A stretch of DNA of 64,000 nucleotides from the NCBI GenBank assembly GCA_032027045.1, contig JAVSMU010000001.1, forward strand, positions 1,306,646-1,370,645, written 5' to 3'. Both the position numbers and the translations under genes were made by a program. The notes beneath the pieces were generated by a model, which was not told the DNA's origin, ran no database searches, and saw only the letters and a program-made list of their open reading frames with translations. Origin of the DNA: Truepera sp. (GTDB lineage: Bacteria; Deinococcota; Deinococci; Deinococcales; Trueperaceae). Shown in pieces: positions 56,247 through 64,000 of the stretch (the stretch's first letter is position 1; each line of letters starts with the position of its first letter).

Positions 56247-56924
56247 TCACTCTTGCACCGTAAACTCGGAGCGCCCGTCCAGCAACGCGCTGCCGCCATG
56301 GCTCGTCTCCACGCGCGACGGTTCGAGGCGCTCCAGGATCCGTTCGCTACGCGCCGCCTGGCCACGGTCGACGGAGTACAAGTGCCCCAGGTGATGAAGT
56401 TCGCCCTTCCGCGCTTTGAACAGGTCTCCTGCGAGCAACACGCCGTCCTGCTCGTGCTGGTACACGACGTGACCGGGTGTGTGCCCGGGCGCCAGCCACG
56501 GCGTCAGGCCGCCGAGAGGTTCGAGTGTCCCATCCGCGCGCTCGAGCAACGCCCGCGCGAGTCCCTTGTGGGAAGGCTGAAATAGGCGGCTTATGCGCGG
56601 GTAGGCGCGCTCCCCTTCCAGGAAAGGCAGCTCGAGGCGGTGCGCGTATACGGGCACGTGCCACTCACGCGCGATCAGCGGTGCGCCGCCGGCATGATCC
56701 GGGTGCCCGTGCGTCAGCAGGACGCGCTGCAAAGGGCCCGCCTCAACCGCCTCGACGGCCGTTAGCAGGTCGTGGGCCATGAACCAGAACCCGCTGTCGA
56801 CCAGGGTGAGTCCGCCCGCGTCAGCCACGAGCCACACGTGCACGGCGGTGAACCGCGACAACCGCACCTGCCAGATGTGCGGCGATATCTTCTCGAGCCT
56901 CGTTGGCCACGTCGTCAACGGCAT
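56247..56924 (-). CDS. Metallo-beta-lactamase-fold hydrolase
   Basis: 225 residues. VLLTHGHPDHAGG holds the H72-x-H74-x-D76-H77 dinuclear metal motif. APGHTPGHVVY has the third His and LLAGDLFKARKG the bridging Asp; SHGG near the end supplies the last His. It is a complete MBL enzyme of the glyoxalase II / lactonase-like group. The substrate is unknown. It stands between the RES/Xre and HicAB loci but is unrelated to them. No signal peptide. Confidence 0.88.
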   Translation of the reverse strand: MPLTTWPTRLEKISPHIWQVRLSRFTAVHVWLVADAGGLTLVDSGFWFMAHDLLTAVEAVEAGPLQRVLLTHGHPDHAGGAPLIAREWHVPVYAHRLELPFLEGERAYPRISRLFQPSHKGLARALLERADGTLEPLGGLTPWLAPGHTPGHVVYQHEQDGVLLAGDLFKARKGELHHLGHLYSVDRGQAARSERILERLEPSRVETSHGGSALLDGRSEFTVQE

Positions 56925-56999
56925 TCCCTAGAGCGTAATCGTCAAACGCGGCTTCGGACGTTCCGAACTGCCTTAAGAAACGCAAGACCGAGGATAGGG

Positions 57000-57395
57000 T
57001 CAAGCCGGGCAGGAACAACGCGCCCACGTCGAGTTGACGCTGGCGGCAGCATCTGACCACGAAAGTTCGAGGTACTCGTCGAGCGCCTCGTTGACGACCT
57101 GGTTCAGCGACTTGTCGTGGGTCATGGGGTAGACCGACGCGCGTCGATGATGCTCTTGGCCAACGCGAACGTTGAACGTACCCTTGAAGGGCTCGTCGGG
57201 CATCGTCCCAAGTTCTCGGCAAGTGGCGAGGTAATCGTCTACAGCTTCCTCGAAGGCTCCCTCGAGCGTCGCAACATCCGTACCTTCAAACGTGATCAGG
57301 CTGCGCACATGTTCGATCTTCCCGTAGAACAGGTGATCTTCGGCGCTGTATTGCACCGACCCGAGATAGCCTTTGTGCTCCATCATGTTCCTCAT
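57000..57395 (-). CDS. hicB: HicB-type antitoxin
   Basis: 131 residues. EHKGYLGSVQYSAEDHLFYG then KIEHVRSLITFEGTDVATLE and EEAVDDYLATCRELG is the partial RNase H-like HicB domain. FKGTFNVRVGQEHHRRASVY then DKSLNQVVNEALDEYLEL adds a C-terminal RHH DNA-binding domain. About 20 residues of low similarity (SWSDAAASVNSTWARCSCPA) follow the expected end. It follows hicA with a 4-bp overlap, the normal hicA-hicB order. Confidence 0.83.
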   Translation of the reverse strand: MRNMMEHKGYLGSVQYSAEDHLFYGKIEHVRSLITFEGTDVATLEGAFEEAVDDYLATCRELGTMPDEPFKGTFNVRVGQEHHRRASVYPMTHDKSLNQVVNEALDEYLELSWSDAAASVNSTWARCSCPA

Positions 57396-57580
57396 ATCAA
57401 TCCCTCCCTCGTAAGCGTGTCGAGTACAAGTTCGACTTGGTAGGCCTTCAGCTCATTGCCAGGATGTGGCTTGTGACGGCTGATCATCCCGGCGGCCTCG
57501 TGCATGAATCGCCACCTCGAGCCCCCTGTCTTGCCGCGCTTGATTTCGCTGTACCCAAGTCCCTTGAGCAGCGTCTCCAC
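57392..57580 (-). CDS. hicA: HicA-type toxin, start uncertain
   Basis: 62 residues from GTG 57580: ETLLKGLGYSEIKRGKTGGS then RWRFMHEAAGMISRHKPHPG. HicA mRNA interferases have a dsRNA-binding fold with an active-site His; here G-G-S-R replaces the usual G-S-H, so activity may be altered. Upstream of 57580 the same frame stays open to about 57690 and encodes family-like KNGKGQPRGELTWNEV, but offers no ATG, GTG or TTG. The original start may have mutated (TGG where ATG is expected near 57643). The gene could be weakened or silent. Confidence 0.7.
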   Translation of the reverse strand: METLLKGLGYSEIKRGKTGGSRWRFMHEAAGMISRHKPHPGNELKAYQVELVLDTLTREGLI

Positions 57581-57713
57581 CTCGTTCCACGTGAGCTCAC
57601 CACGAGGTTGTCCTTTACCGTTCTTAGCCCAACTCGCTTTCTTACTCGTCGACGGGAAACTCGCGCCTGTTCTCGCAAGAGCCAGATACTAACGACCCGA
57701 TTAGGATTCACGC

Positions 57714-58424
57714 TCACTCGCGCAAGTAAAGGGCGTTCAACGTGAAGTGGTAGCCGCGCGCCGTCTTCACGTGCACACGTTCGGTCGGGAGAAGCGTCTT
57801 CAGGCCGTGGCGCGCGAAGTCCGCGTCCAGATCTTCGGGTTTGGGCAGCGTCATGCGGCGGTCCTCGGAGCCGTAACCCTGCCACACGTCACGCTCTCCC
57901 GGCACGGGCGTCAGCGGACGGCCGGCGGGCTGGGAACCGGGCCCGAAGTTGGCTACCAGGCAGAGGCCGCCGACCCGGAGCACGCGAGCCGCTTCGGCCA
58001 GCGTGGCATGCCACTCCGCGGAATCCTGTGCGTCCTGGAACACGCCTAGTGCCAGGACCAGGTCGAAACTGGCGTCCGCTTCAGGGCGCAGGTCACGCAT
58101 CTCGCCGACGCGGACGCGCCGTGTGGCCTCCTGCGTGCCTAGCACCTCGCTCAAGAGTTCGCGCGTCTTCGCCACCATGGCCGCTGACGCGTCGACGGCC
58201 CAGACGTCGGCGCCCCAGCGCGCTAGCCACACTGTGTTGCGGCCGCCGGCGCAACCGATGTCCAGAACGCGTGGCGAGGCCGGCGGGGCCCACTCCCTAA
58301 GGACGTCGGCGTAAGGCCCCTCGCCCGCGAACAGGGCCAGCAGTCTACGGTCGGGCGGCCGTGCAGCGAAGCGCTCGACGACCTCGGCGCTCTCCCACAT
58401 GGATGCCGGGTTCATGAGGAACAT
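57714..58424 (-). CDS. SAM-dependent methyltransferase
   Basis: 236 residues. Class I Rossmann fold: motif I RVLDIGCAGGRNTVWLARWG, an acidic residue in VWAVDASAAM (motif II), FDLVLALGVFQD (motif post II/IV) and VLRVGGLCLVANFG (motif VI). The substrate-binding C-terminal part has YGSEDRRMTLPKPED. It resembles small-molecule methyltransferases of the UbiE/TehB type; substrate unknown. Start could also be ATG 58415. The gene stands alone. Confidence 0.83.
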   Translation of the reverse strand: MFLMNPASMWESAEVVERFAARPPDRRLLALFAGEGPYADVLREWAPPASPRVLDIGCAGGRNTVWLARWGADVWAVDASAAMVAKTRELLSEVLGTQEATRRVRVGEMRDLRPEADASFDLVLALGVFQDAQDSAEWHATLAEAARVLRVGGLCLVANFGPGSQPAGRPLTPVPGERDVWQGYGSEDRRMTLPKPEDLDADFARHGLKTLLPTERVHVKTARGYHFTLNALYLRE

Positions 58425-58485
58425 TGTGGCACCGCCCGTCAGATCGACCCGTGACGGTGCGGGTGTCGAGCGCTTGGGCGACGAG

Positions 58486-58635
58486 TCAAGCGGCGGCCTT
58501 CAGCCATCGGCTTACCCCTAACACGATCAGTCCCTGCCCAACCAGGTAGGTCAGCGTGATGAGCGAGTCCGGCAAGCGGACGACAGGATGGCCCGCCACG
58601 ACCGGGTCGGTTGCATTCGCTGGATAGCATTATCG
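58486..58635 (-). pseudogene. Possible C-terminal fragment of a membrane protein
   Basis: An open frame of about 48 codons without a start reads GHPVVRLPDSLITLTYLVGQ then GLIVLGVSRWLKAAA, a membrane helix with a basic end. It looks like the last helix of a longer integral membrane protein. The upstream part is not visible in any frame. The rest of 58425-58764 should hold the promoter of the next operon. Confidence 0.3.
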
Positions 58636-58764
58636 CGCTTAGGTCGTGCGGACTAGCGCGAGATCGCGTTGCCGGCCGAGCAGGCCGAGGGGTCCTATAC
58701 CAACGTGAAAGCTGAGCATGCAATTCCTGTAGACCGCTCCTACGATGGTCTTGAGGAGGTTTAT

Positions 58765-60174
58765 ATGACTCAAGTTCAGCAGCTAGCAACCTTCGTCGGT
58801 AAGGCGAATTACCACATGCTTTCGCCTCAAGCCGTTGCACAACTAAAAATCCGTGTCCTAGATAGCCTCGCATGTGCGATCGGTGCACTGGATGGACCGC
58901 CGGTGCGCGCCATCGCCGAGATGATCGACGAGTTCGGTGGCAAACCGCTCAGCACACTCATCGGCGGCGGCAAGACCGCCCCCGACCGGGCCGCGCTCTA
59001 TAACGGCGCCCTGGTGCGCTACCTCGACTTCAACGACAGCTTCCTGGCGCCGGGTGAAACGTGCCACCCGAGCGACAACGTCGCGCCGGTGCTGGCGGCC
59101 GCCGAGTACGCGGGCGCGAGCAGCAAGCAGTTCCTGACGGCCCTGGCCGTCGCGTATCAGGTGCAGACCCGCTTGTCCGAAGTGGCGCCGGTGCGCGACA
59201 AGGGCTTCGACCATACTGTCCAGGGTTCCTACGCCGCGGCAGCGGGCGTGGCCAAGGCGCTCGGGTTGGACGACGCCAGGACGGCCAACGCCATCGCCAT
59301 AGCCGGCACCGCCCTCAACGCCCTGCGCGTAACGCGCACCGGGGCGCTGTCGAACTGGAAGGGCCTGGCGTACCCGCACACCGCGTTCGGCGCCACTCAC
59401 GCGGCCTTCCTGGCGGCCCACGGCATCACCGGCCCCGCCGAGGTGTTCGAGGGCAACAAGGGCTTCATGGACTCCATCAGTGGGCCGTTCGAGATCGATT
59501 GGTCCAAGGAAGACCTCGAGATGGTGACGCGCACCATCATCAAGAAGTACAACGCCGAGATCCACTCCCAGGCGGCCATCGAGGGCGCCCTGGAGCTCAA
59601 GGAGAAGCACGGCTTCACGGCCGATCAGGTCGAGCGCATTGACATCGACATCTTCGACGTCGCCTTCAACATCATCGGCGGCGGCGAGGAGGGCGACAAG
59701 ACCATCGTTCGCAACAAGGAAGAGGCTGACCACAGCCTGCAGTACATGGTGGCAGCGGCGCTGCTCGACGATCAGGTGCTGCCACCGCAGTACGCGCCCG
59801 AACGCATCGTCGCCGACGACGTGCAGCAGCTCCTCCACCGCGTGAAGGTGCGGGCGACTGATGAAATGAGCAAGCGCTTCCCCGCCGAACACGCCTGTAA
59901 GGTAACGATCCACCTCACGGATGGGCGCCACTTCGTGGTCGACAAGCACGACTACGAGGGCTTCACCACCAACCCGATGAGTTGGGACACCGTGCGCAAC
60001 AAGTTCGACTACCTGAGCGCGCCCCACGCCGGCCAGGAGCTGCGTGACGCCATCGCGGCGGCAGTCTTCGACCTCGAGAACGTGCCGCTTCCCGACCTGA
60101 TGAAGCTTCTCGCGAGAGTCGGCGCCATCACCAACCGTAACGAGCGGCCGGCAGAGCCTGCCGCCGCCCGCTGA
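58765..60174 (+). CDS. MmgE/PrpD family protein
   Basis: 469 residues from ATG 58765, with GAGGAGG upstream. DSLACAIGALDGPPVRAIAE, LVRYLDFNDSFLAPGETCHP then SDNVAPVLAAAEYAG and NWKGLAYPHTAFGATHAAFL are MmgE/PrpD hallmarks (2-methylcitrate dehydratase, aconitate decarboxylase and relatives). The enzyme is a cofactor-free dehydratase, decarboxylase or isomerase on a hydroxy-tricarboxylate-like acid. LDFND, HPSDN and the K in SNWKG line the active site. It forms a pair with the ComA-like gene 28 bp downstream. The usual prpB/prpC partners are absent, so methylcitrate metabolism is not implied. Confidence 0.88.
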   Translation: MTQVQQLATFVGKANYHMLSPQAVAQLKIRVLDSLACAIGALDGPPVRAIAEMIDEFGGKPLSTLIGGGKTAPDRAALYNGALVRYLDFNDSFLAPGETCHPSDNVAPVLAAAEYAGASSKQFLTALAVAYQVQTRLSEVAPVRDKGFDHTVQGSYAAAAGVAKALGLDDARTANAIAIAGTALNALRVTRTGALSNWKGLAYPHTAFGATHAAFLAAHGITGPAEVFEGNKGFMDSISGPFEIDWSKEDLEMVTRTIIKKYNAEIHSQAAIEGALELKEKHGFTADQVERIDIDIFDVAFNIIGGGEEGDKTIVRNKEEADHSLQYMVAAALLDDQVLPPQYAPERIVADDVQQLLHRVKVRATDEMSKRFPAEHACKVTIHLTDGRHFVVDKHDYEGFTTNPMSWDTVRNKFDYLSAPHAGQELRDAIAAAVFDLENVPLPDLMKLLARVGAITNRNERPAEPAAAR

Positions 60175-60202
60175 GGACGAACGGAAGAACGAGGAGACCA
60201 GT

Positions 60203-61018
60203 ATGAACAGCAACTTCGCATTCCTCAACATGAACGAGCGCTCCGGCAAGCCACGCACCACCGGCCTCACCGAGATCCGCGGGGCGTACTACAGCCCCAT
60301 GGGCAAGCGCTACCTGGCCGACGTGCTGGAGACCATGCACCCCTACGTCGACTCGCTCAAGTTCGCGGGCGGGTCGTTCACCCTCTACCCCGACCAGGCC
60401 CTCGCGGACGTCGTCAAGACCGCCCATGACCATGACGTCATGGTCTCGACAGGCGGCTTCATGGAGTACGTGCTAACCCAGGGGAACGACGCGGTGGACG
60501 CGTACATCAAGGCGTGCAAGAAGGTGGGCTTCGACATCATCGAACTCTCCACCGGCTTCATAACGCTGCCGACCGACGACTGGCTGCGCCTGGTCGAGAA
60601 GGTACAGAAGGCCGGGCTCAAGGCCAAGCCGGAGGTGGGCGTCCTGTTCGGCGCCGGCGGTGACACGCCGGAAGAACAGATGGAGGAGAACCTCCAGGAC
60701 CCCGAATGGGCCATCAGCCAAGCCGAGCGCTTCATCGACGCGGGCGCCTACCTCATCATGATCGAGTCGGAGGGCATCACCGAGAACGTCACCCGGTGGC
60801 GCACCGACGTGGTGGCCAAGGTCATCAACCGCCTGGGCCTCGAGAAGGTGATGTTCGAGGCCGCCGACCCGCAGGTCTTCGCCTGGTACGTGCAGAACTA
60901 CGGCCCGGAGGTCAACCTGTTCGTCGACCACAGCCAGATCGTGCAGCTCGAGACGCTGCGGCGCGGCATCTGGGGTACCGACAAGCTGTGGGGGCGGGTC
61001 ATCACCTACAAGGGTTAG
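60203..61018 (+). CDS. comA: Phosphosulfolactate synthase-like protein (ComA family)
   Basis: 271 residues, AGGAG upstream. A TIM-barrel with the ComA pattern: LKFAGGSFTLYPDQALADVV, DVMVSTGGFMEYVLTQG, KKVGFDIIELSTGFITLPTD, AKPEVGVLFGAGGDTP, IDAGAYLIMIESEGITENVT, EKVMFEAADPQVFAWYVQNY and HSQIVQLETLRRGIWGTDKL. ComA adds sulfite to phosphoenolpyruvate in coenzyme M synthesis; bacterial homologues (YitD-like) are of uncertain role. The C-terminal LETLRRG motif and the E in MFEA are conserved. It is probably co-transcribed with the MmgE/PrpD-family gene and ends in a strong terminator. Whether the substrate is phosphoenolpyruvate is not shown. Confidence 0.85.
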   Translation: MNSNFAFLNMNERSGKPRTTGLTEIRGAYYSPMGKRYLADVLETMHPYVDSLKFAGGSFTLYPDQALADVVKTAHDHDVMVSTGGFMEYVLTQGNDAVDAYIKACKKVGFDIIELSTGFITLPTDDWLRLVEKVQKAGLKAKPEVGVLFGAGGDTPEEQMEENLQDPEWAISQAERFIDAGAYLIMIESEGITENVTRWRTDVVAKVINRLGLEKVMFEAADPQVFAWYVQNYGPEVNLFVDHSQIVQLETLRRGIWGTDKLWGRVITYKG

Positions 61019-61088
61019 TGGGAGGTCCGATCGGCGGGACCAGTACGAGTTTCGGTTCCGCCATCGGTCGAGTTTCGGCCCTACGCTC

Positions 61089-61125
61089 GTGCGCACCCGA
61101 GGAACCCTCTCGGGTGCGCACTTTT
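61089..61125. terminator. Strong intrinsic terminator after the ComA-like gene
   Basis: A perfect 13-bp stem GTGCGCACCCGAG / CTCGGGTGCGCAC, 7-base loop and TTTT. It lies between two convergent genes, and the T-run overlaps the stop of the methyltransferase gene. Confidence 0.9.
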
Positions 61126-61622
61126 CACTCGCCCTTCAAAGCAACTGCAGCGTATATGTCTTTACGGCCGTAGCGGGACGGGCGCCTCCCCAGAGCCCGC
61201 GGCTCGCCCAGGCCGGCCTTTCGCGCTATCTGCGAGAAGCGGCCCGGCGGTACCGGGAACGGCACCCACGGCGTGCCCTTGGTTTCGTCGTACTCCACGA
61301 GCAGGAACGAGCCACCGGGGCGCAGCCAGCGGGCTACCTGCCCGACCACTCGCTCCTGGTCGCCAGAGTCCACGAAGTGCAGCGAGTTGGCCATGATGAC
61401 CCCGTCGAGGTCCGAGAACGGCAGCGGCCGCGTGAAATCGGCAACGATGGGAACGATCCGAGCCCCTGCCGCCGGCGACGCACCCACGGCCGCCGGTAGC
61501 TCGGCGGCGACCCTGTCGACGGCGAAGACAACTCCGCCTGCCCCAAGTAGCCGGGCCAGTGCACGTGTGAACGTGCCGGAACCGGCACCCAGGTCGGCCC
61601 ACGTGCCATGCCTACCGGTCAC
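61125..61622 (-). CDS. SAM-dependent methyltransferase
   Basis: 165 residues from GTG 61622. Motif I WADLGAGSGTFTRALARLLG, motif II VVFAVDRVAA, then DFTRPLPFSDLDGVIMANSL and LRPGGSFLLVEYDETKG. It is a compact class I methyltransferase. The frame stays open upstream with plausible residues (SGTLDGIEISDAAQLIGGGV), so translation might begin earlier, although no ATG, GTG or TTG is seen in that stretch. Substrate unknown. It is convergent with the ComA-like gene. Confidence 0.8.
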   Translation of the reverse strand: MTGRHGTWADLGAGSGTFTRALARLLGAGGVVFAVDRVAAELPAAVGASPAAGARIVPIVADFTRPLPFSDLDGVIMANSLHFVDSGDQERVVGQVARWLRPGGSFLLVEYDETKGTPWVPFPVPPGRFSQIARKAGLGEPRALGRRPSRYGRKDIYAAVALKGE

Positions 61623-61740
61623 GCCACCCCCGATCAGCTGTGCCGCGTCCGAGATCTCGATGCCGTCAAGCGTACCCGAGAGCCATTGCAGGCCGAAGCG
61701 AACTACAATCGGCCATCTCTACCGGAGGTACGTGACATTG

Positions 61741-62118
61741 ATGGATGCTTCCCGACTGATCGACGAGCGGATCCAGGCCCTGGCCGATTGGCGAGGGGAT
61801 GCGTTGGCCACGGTCCGGCGCCTGATCCACGAGGCCGACGCTGCCATCACGGAGGACGTCAAGTGGGTCAAACCGAGCAACCCCTTGGGGGTGGCGGTCT
61901 GGTCGCACGACGGCCTCGTATGTACCGGCGAGGTCTACAAGGACAAGATCAAGCTGACGTTCGCGCACGGGGCAGCGCTGGCCGACCCACAACGGCTCTT
62001 CAACTCCAGCCTCGGCGGTGGCACGCGCCGCGCCATCGACATCCGGCAAGGTGAGGAGTTGAACGCCGAGGCGTTCAAGGCGCTCGTCGGGGCCGCGGTC
62101 GCGTACAACGTCGGCTGA
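61741..62118 (+). CDS. DUF1801 family protein
   Basis: 125 residues from ATG 61741, with GGAGG upstream. WRGDALATVRRLIHEADAAI then TEDVKWVKPSNPLGVAVWSH is the DUF1801 (YdhG/YjhX-like) pattern, with W-K/V-x-P-x-x. CTGEVYKDKIKLTFAHGAAL and SLGGGTRRAIDIRQGEELNA complete it. The family is small and cytoplasmic, sometimes linked to iron-sulfur or stress roles, but has no proven activity. It is divergent from the methyltransferase gene. Confidence 0.87.
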   Translation: MDASRLIDERIQALADWRGDALATVRRLIHEADAAITEDVKWVKPSNPLGVAVWSHDGLVCTGEVYKDKIKLTFAHGAALADPQRLFNSSLGGGTRRAIDIRQGEELNAEAFKALVGAAVAYNVG

Positions 62119-62216
62119 GCCGGCTGAAGTTCGATGACCACCGTTCTGCGCTGGCCGCACTTGACCGGCGGTGGACGACCGCGTCCGAGGCGGACCGGTA
62201 CTTCGCCCCGGTTCCG

Positions 62217-63416
62217 CTAACCCGCCCGTACCCTGGCATCCGGCAGGAACACGACGAACAGGCCGAGGATCGGCAACCAGGCGCAGACCCGGTACACGAG
62301 TTCTATGCCGTGGGTATCGGCAAGCCCCCCTAGTAACGCTGCTGCGATCCCGGCTGCGCCGAAGGCCAAGCCGTAAAGCAGGCCCGAGACCATGCCGACG
62401 CCGCCCGGCAACAAGTCTTGGGCATAGACCACGATAGCGGGGAAAGCCGACGCCATGATGACGCCGATGATGACGCTGAGAACGATCGTCCAAGGGAGGT
62501 TCACCCATGGCAGCAGCAGGGTGAACGGCAAAGCGCCGAGCACGCTGCCCCACAAGACCAGCTTGCGCCCGTAGCGGTCACCGAGCGGCCCGCCGATAAC
62601 GGTGCCCACGACCACCGCCGCCATGTAGACGAAGAGCAGTAACTGAGAGTCGCGGATCGTGACGTCGAAGCGCTCGATGAGGAAGAAGGTGTAATAGCTG
62701 CCGAGGGCGGCCCCGTATACGGCTTTGGAGAAGGTCAGAATCACTAGGATCAGGACGGATGCCCGGATGCGGCCGCGGCTGGCGCCGGCGAGGACCGCCC
62801 GGCTGCGGTTCAGGAGGTTCGCGAGGTGCCCGCGGTACCAGTTACCCACCCTGAACAGTACGAACATGGCCAGCACGGCCACCAGCGAGAACAGGCCGAT
62901 GCTGCGTTGCCCGAACGGCAGGACGATGAACGCCGCCAACAGCGGGCCCAGTGCGGAACCGAAGTTACCGCCGACCTGGAACACTGATTGGGCCAAGCCC
63001 GGCCGCATGCCGGCGGCCATCCTCGCGACCCGTGAGGCTTCCGGGTGAAAGACGGCGGAGCCCAGGCCCACCAGTGCCGCCGCCGTGACGAGCAGCGCGA
63101 AGTTGGTGGCCACGGCGAGCAACAGCAGGCCCGTCAGGGTCGAGCCCATGCCGATGGCCATGGAGTAGGGCAATGCGCGGCGGTCGGCGACGATACCGAC
63201 TACTGGCTGGAGCAACGACGCGGTGGACTGGAAGGTGAGCGTCAGGAGGCCGATCTGCCCGAAGCTGAGCCCGAAGTCGTCTTTCAACATCGGGTAGATG
63301 GCAGGCAGCAACGACTGCATGAGGTCGTTCAGGAAGTGCGAGAAGCTGATCGCCGCTATCACGGTGAAGACCGTGGCGGGTATGGCGCTGGTCCTGATGG
63401 CGTTATCGGTTGACAA
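62217..63416 (-). CDS. MFS transporter, fosmidomycin-resistance (Fsr) type
   Basis: 399 residues, 12 helices. FSHFLNDLMQSLLPAIYPML is the Fsr-family helix 1 motif, GIVADRRALPYSMAIGMGST the MFS loop 2-3 motif, GSAVFHPEASRVARMAAGMR is characteristic of Fsr, and PLGDRYGRKLVLWGSVLGAL the second-half loop motif. Members export drugs or other small molecules. It is followed downstream by a 100-bp gap and the DUF1801 gene (convergent). No local regulator gene is evident. Confidence 0.88.
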   Translation of the reverse strand: MSTDNAIRTSAIPATVFTVIAAISFSHFLNDLMQSLLPAIYPMLKDDFGLSFGQIGLLTLTFQSTASLLQPVVGIVADRRALPYSMAIGMGSTLTGLLLLAVATNFALLVTAAALVGLGSAVFHPEASRVARMAAGMRPGLAQSVFQVGGNFGSALGPLLAAFIVLPFGQRSIGLFSLVAVLAMFVLFRVGNWYRGHLANLLNRSRAVLAGASRGRIRASVLILVILTFSKAVYGAALGSYYTFFLIERFDVTIRDSQLLLFVYMAAVVVGTVIGGPLGDRYGRKLVLWGSVLGALPFTLLLPWVNLPWTIVLSVIIGVIMASAFPAIVVYAQDLLPGGVGMVSGLLYGLAFGAAGIAAALLGGLADTHGIELVYRVCAWLPILGLFVVFLPDARVRAG

Positions 63417-63481
63417 CCGGCACTCCAGTCCAAACCTCGGGGCGCGAGCTTCTCGTCGCGCCCCACTCTGCTCTCAGGAAT

Positions 63482-64000
63482 CTACCGCGCCGTCCACCCC
63501 AGATCGATACTATGAACGCTCCCCGTCACACCCCACGCGGCTTCCGATACCAGGTAGCTCACGAGGCCCGCAACGTCCTCGGGTTCCAACAGCCGCTTGA
63601 CCGCCACGTTCTCCAGGAAGACCTTGGCCTCGACCTCTTGGGGCGCGATGTTGCGGGTGCGTGCCTGATCGAGAATCTGTGCCTCCACCAGGGGCGTGCG
63701 CACGTATGCCGGCGCAACGACGTTGGCGGTTATGCCGTGCTGGCCGCCCTCCAATGCCGCCACGCGGGCAAGGCCGACCACGCCGTGCTTGGCGGAAACG
63801 TACGCTCCCTTGAAGGGGCTGGCCGTCAGGCTGTGCGCGCTGCCCATGTACACCAGGCGGCCGTTGCCGCTGCGTTTGAGCGCCTCCCAGGCGTACTTGG
63901 TAAGCAGGAAAGGGCCCGTGAGCATGAGGGCGAGCATGTCGTCCCAGCGGTCCTCCGGAAAGTCGGCAAGGGAGTCGATGTGCTGATACCCGGCGTTGAT
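63482..64000 (-). CDS. SDR family oxidoreductase, 3-hydroxybutyrate dehydrogenase-like (5' cut by window)
   Basis: 172 codons of a short-chain dehydrogenase, open to the window edge. [10 protein letters not shown] follows the N-A-G motif. [20 protein letters not shown] then [17 protein letters not shown] carries the catalytic Ser, Y-x-x-x-[19 protein letters not shown] follows. [14 protein letters not shown] and [19 protein letters not shown] are typical of 3-hydroxybutyrate dehydrogenases (NAD+). The Rossmann glycine motif lies beyond the window. It would link hydroxybutyrate with acetoacetate. Confidence 0.85.
   Translation of the reverse strand: MNAGYQHIDSLADFPEDRWDDMLALMLTGPFLLTKYAWEALKRSGNGRLVYMGSAHSLTASPFKGAYVSAKHGVVGLARVAALEGGQHGITANVVAPAYVRTPLVEAQILDQARTRNIAPQEVEAKVFLENVAVKRLLEPEDVAGLVSYLVSEAAWGVTGSVHSIDLGWTAR

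Noticed and set aside
58858-60270. 470-codon reverse-strand frame opposite the MmgE/PrpD gene
   Set aside because: Antisense shadow of a clearly recognised gene; Val/His/Arg-rich composition without motifs.
1-64000. tRNA, rRNA, insertion sequence or prophage structural genes
   Set aside because: I looked for typical cloverleaf ends, transposase motifs and phage genes and saw none. The recombinase has no phage neighbours.

Overview
The window is high-GC bacterial DNA with strong AGGAGG-type ribosome binding sites, many GTG/TTG starts and short or overlapping gene junctions. The gene repertoire suggests a free-living heterotroph. My best guess is a Deinococcota (Trueperaceae-like) chromosome, but no rRNA or single-copy marker is present to prove it. 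I saw no tRNA, rRNA, CRISPR array or intact insertion sequence.

Layout. 1-2.1 kb: the end of a biotin ligase gene, then a stress and envelope run of small proteins (DUF1328, CsbD, YqjD/DUF883, YqjE-like, YqjK-like). 2.1-7.3 kb: an accessory patch with a Xer-type tyrosine recombinase beside a symmetric 28-bp dif-like site, decayed and intact toxin-antitoxin genes, a broken ATPase gene, EcsC, an NTF2-like protein and a truncated reductase gene. 7.3-17 kb: aldo/keto reductase, secreted LRR protein, two vapBC pairs, a large lipoprotein, a zinc alcohol dehydrogenase and a HAD phosphatase. 17-22.5 kb: a membrane-anchored serine hydrolase, a three-gene ABC exporter whose regulator gene has been gutted, and another vapBC. 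22.5-27.4 kb: MFS transporter, GH15 glucosidase and potassium channel in close succession. 27.5-34.9 kb: two ABC importers back to back, one phosphonate-type (phnDCE-like) and one iron/aminoethylphosphonate-type.

34.9-38.6 kb: membrane kinase and CDF-like protein, a beta-propeller-like lipoprotein, thioredoxin. 38.6-46.7 kb: a 1073-residue MalT/BTAD regulator diverging from a peptide-type ABC operon that ends in an amidase and has no ATPase gene. The shared promoter carries a 9-bp direct repeat with 11-bp period. 46.8-51.9 kb: YihY-type membrane protein, a solitary NrfD-like quinol-interacting protein with an 18-bp coding minisatellite, and a sigma factor in an operon with a secreted helical protein. 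52-58.5 kb: a second patch of relics and toxin-antitoxin loci (orphan RHH, RCC1 relic, repeat-rich secreted protein, phosphotransferase relic, RES/Xre, HicAB). 58.7-64 kb: an MmgE/PrpD-family protein with a ComA-like phosphosulfolactate synthase, then methyltransferase, DUF1801, Fsr-like MFS and an SDR gene cut by the window end.

Two themes stand out. First, about ten toxin-antitoxin loci in different stages of decay cluster in two patches, one next to the recombinase and dif-like site. Second, short in-frame minisatellites (18, 24 and about 30 bp periods) recur in or near membrane and secreted protein genes. The strongest candidates for undescribed biology are the recombinase/dif-like module, the BTAD regulator with its 11-bp-period repeats, and the MmgE/PrpD-ComA pair.
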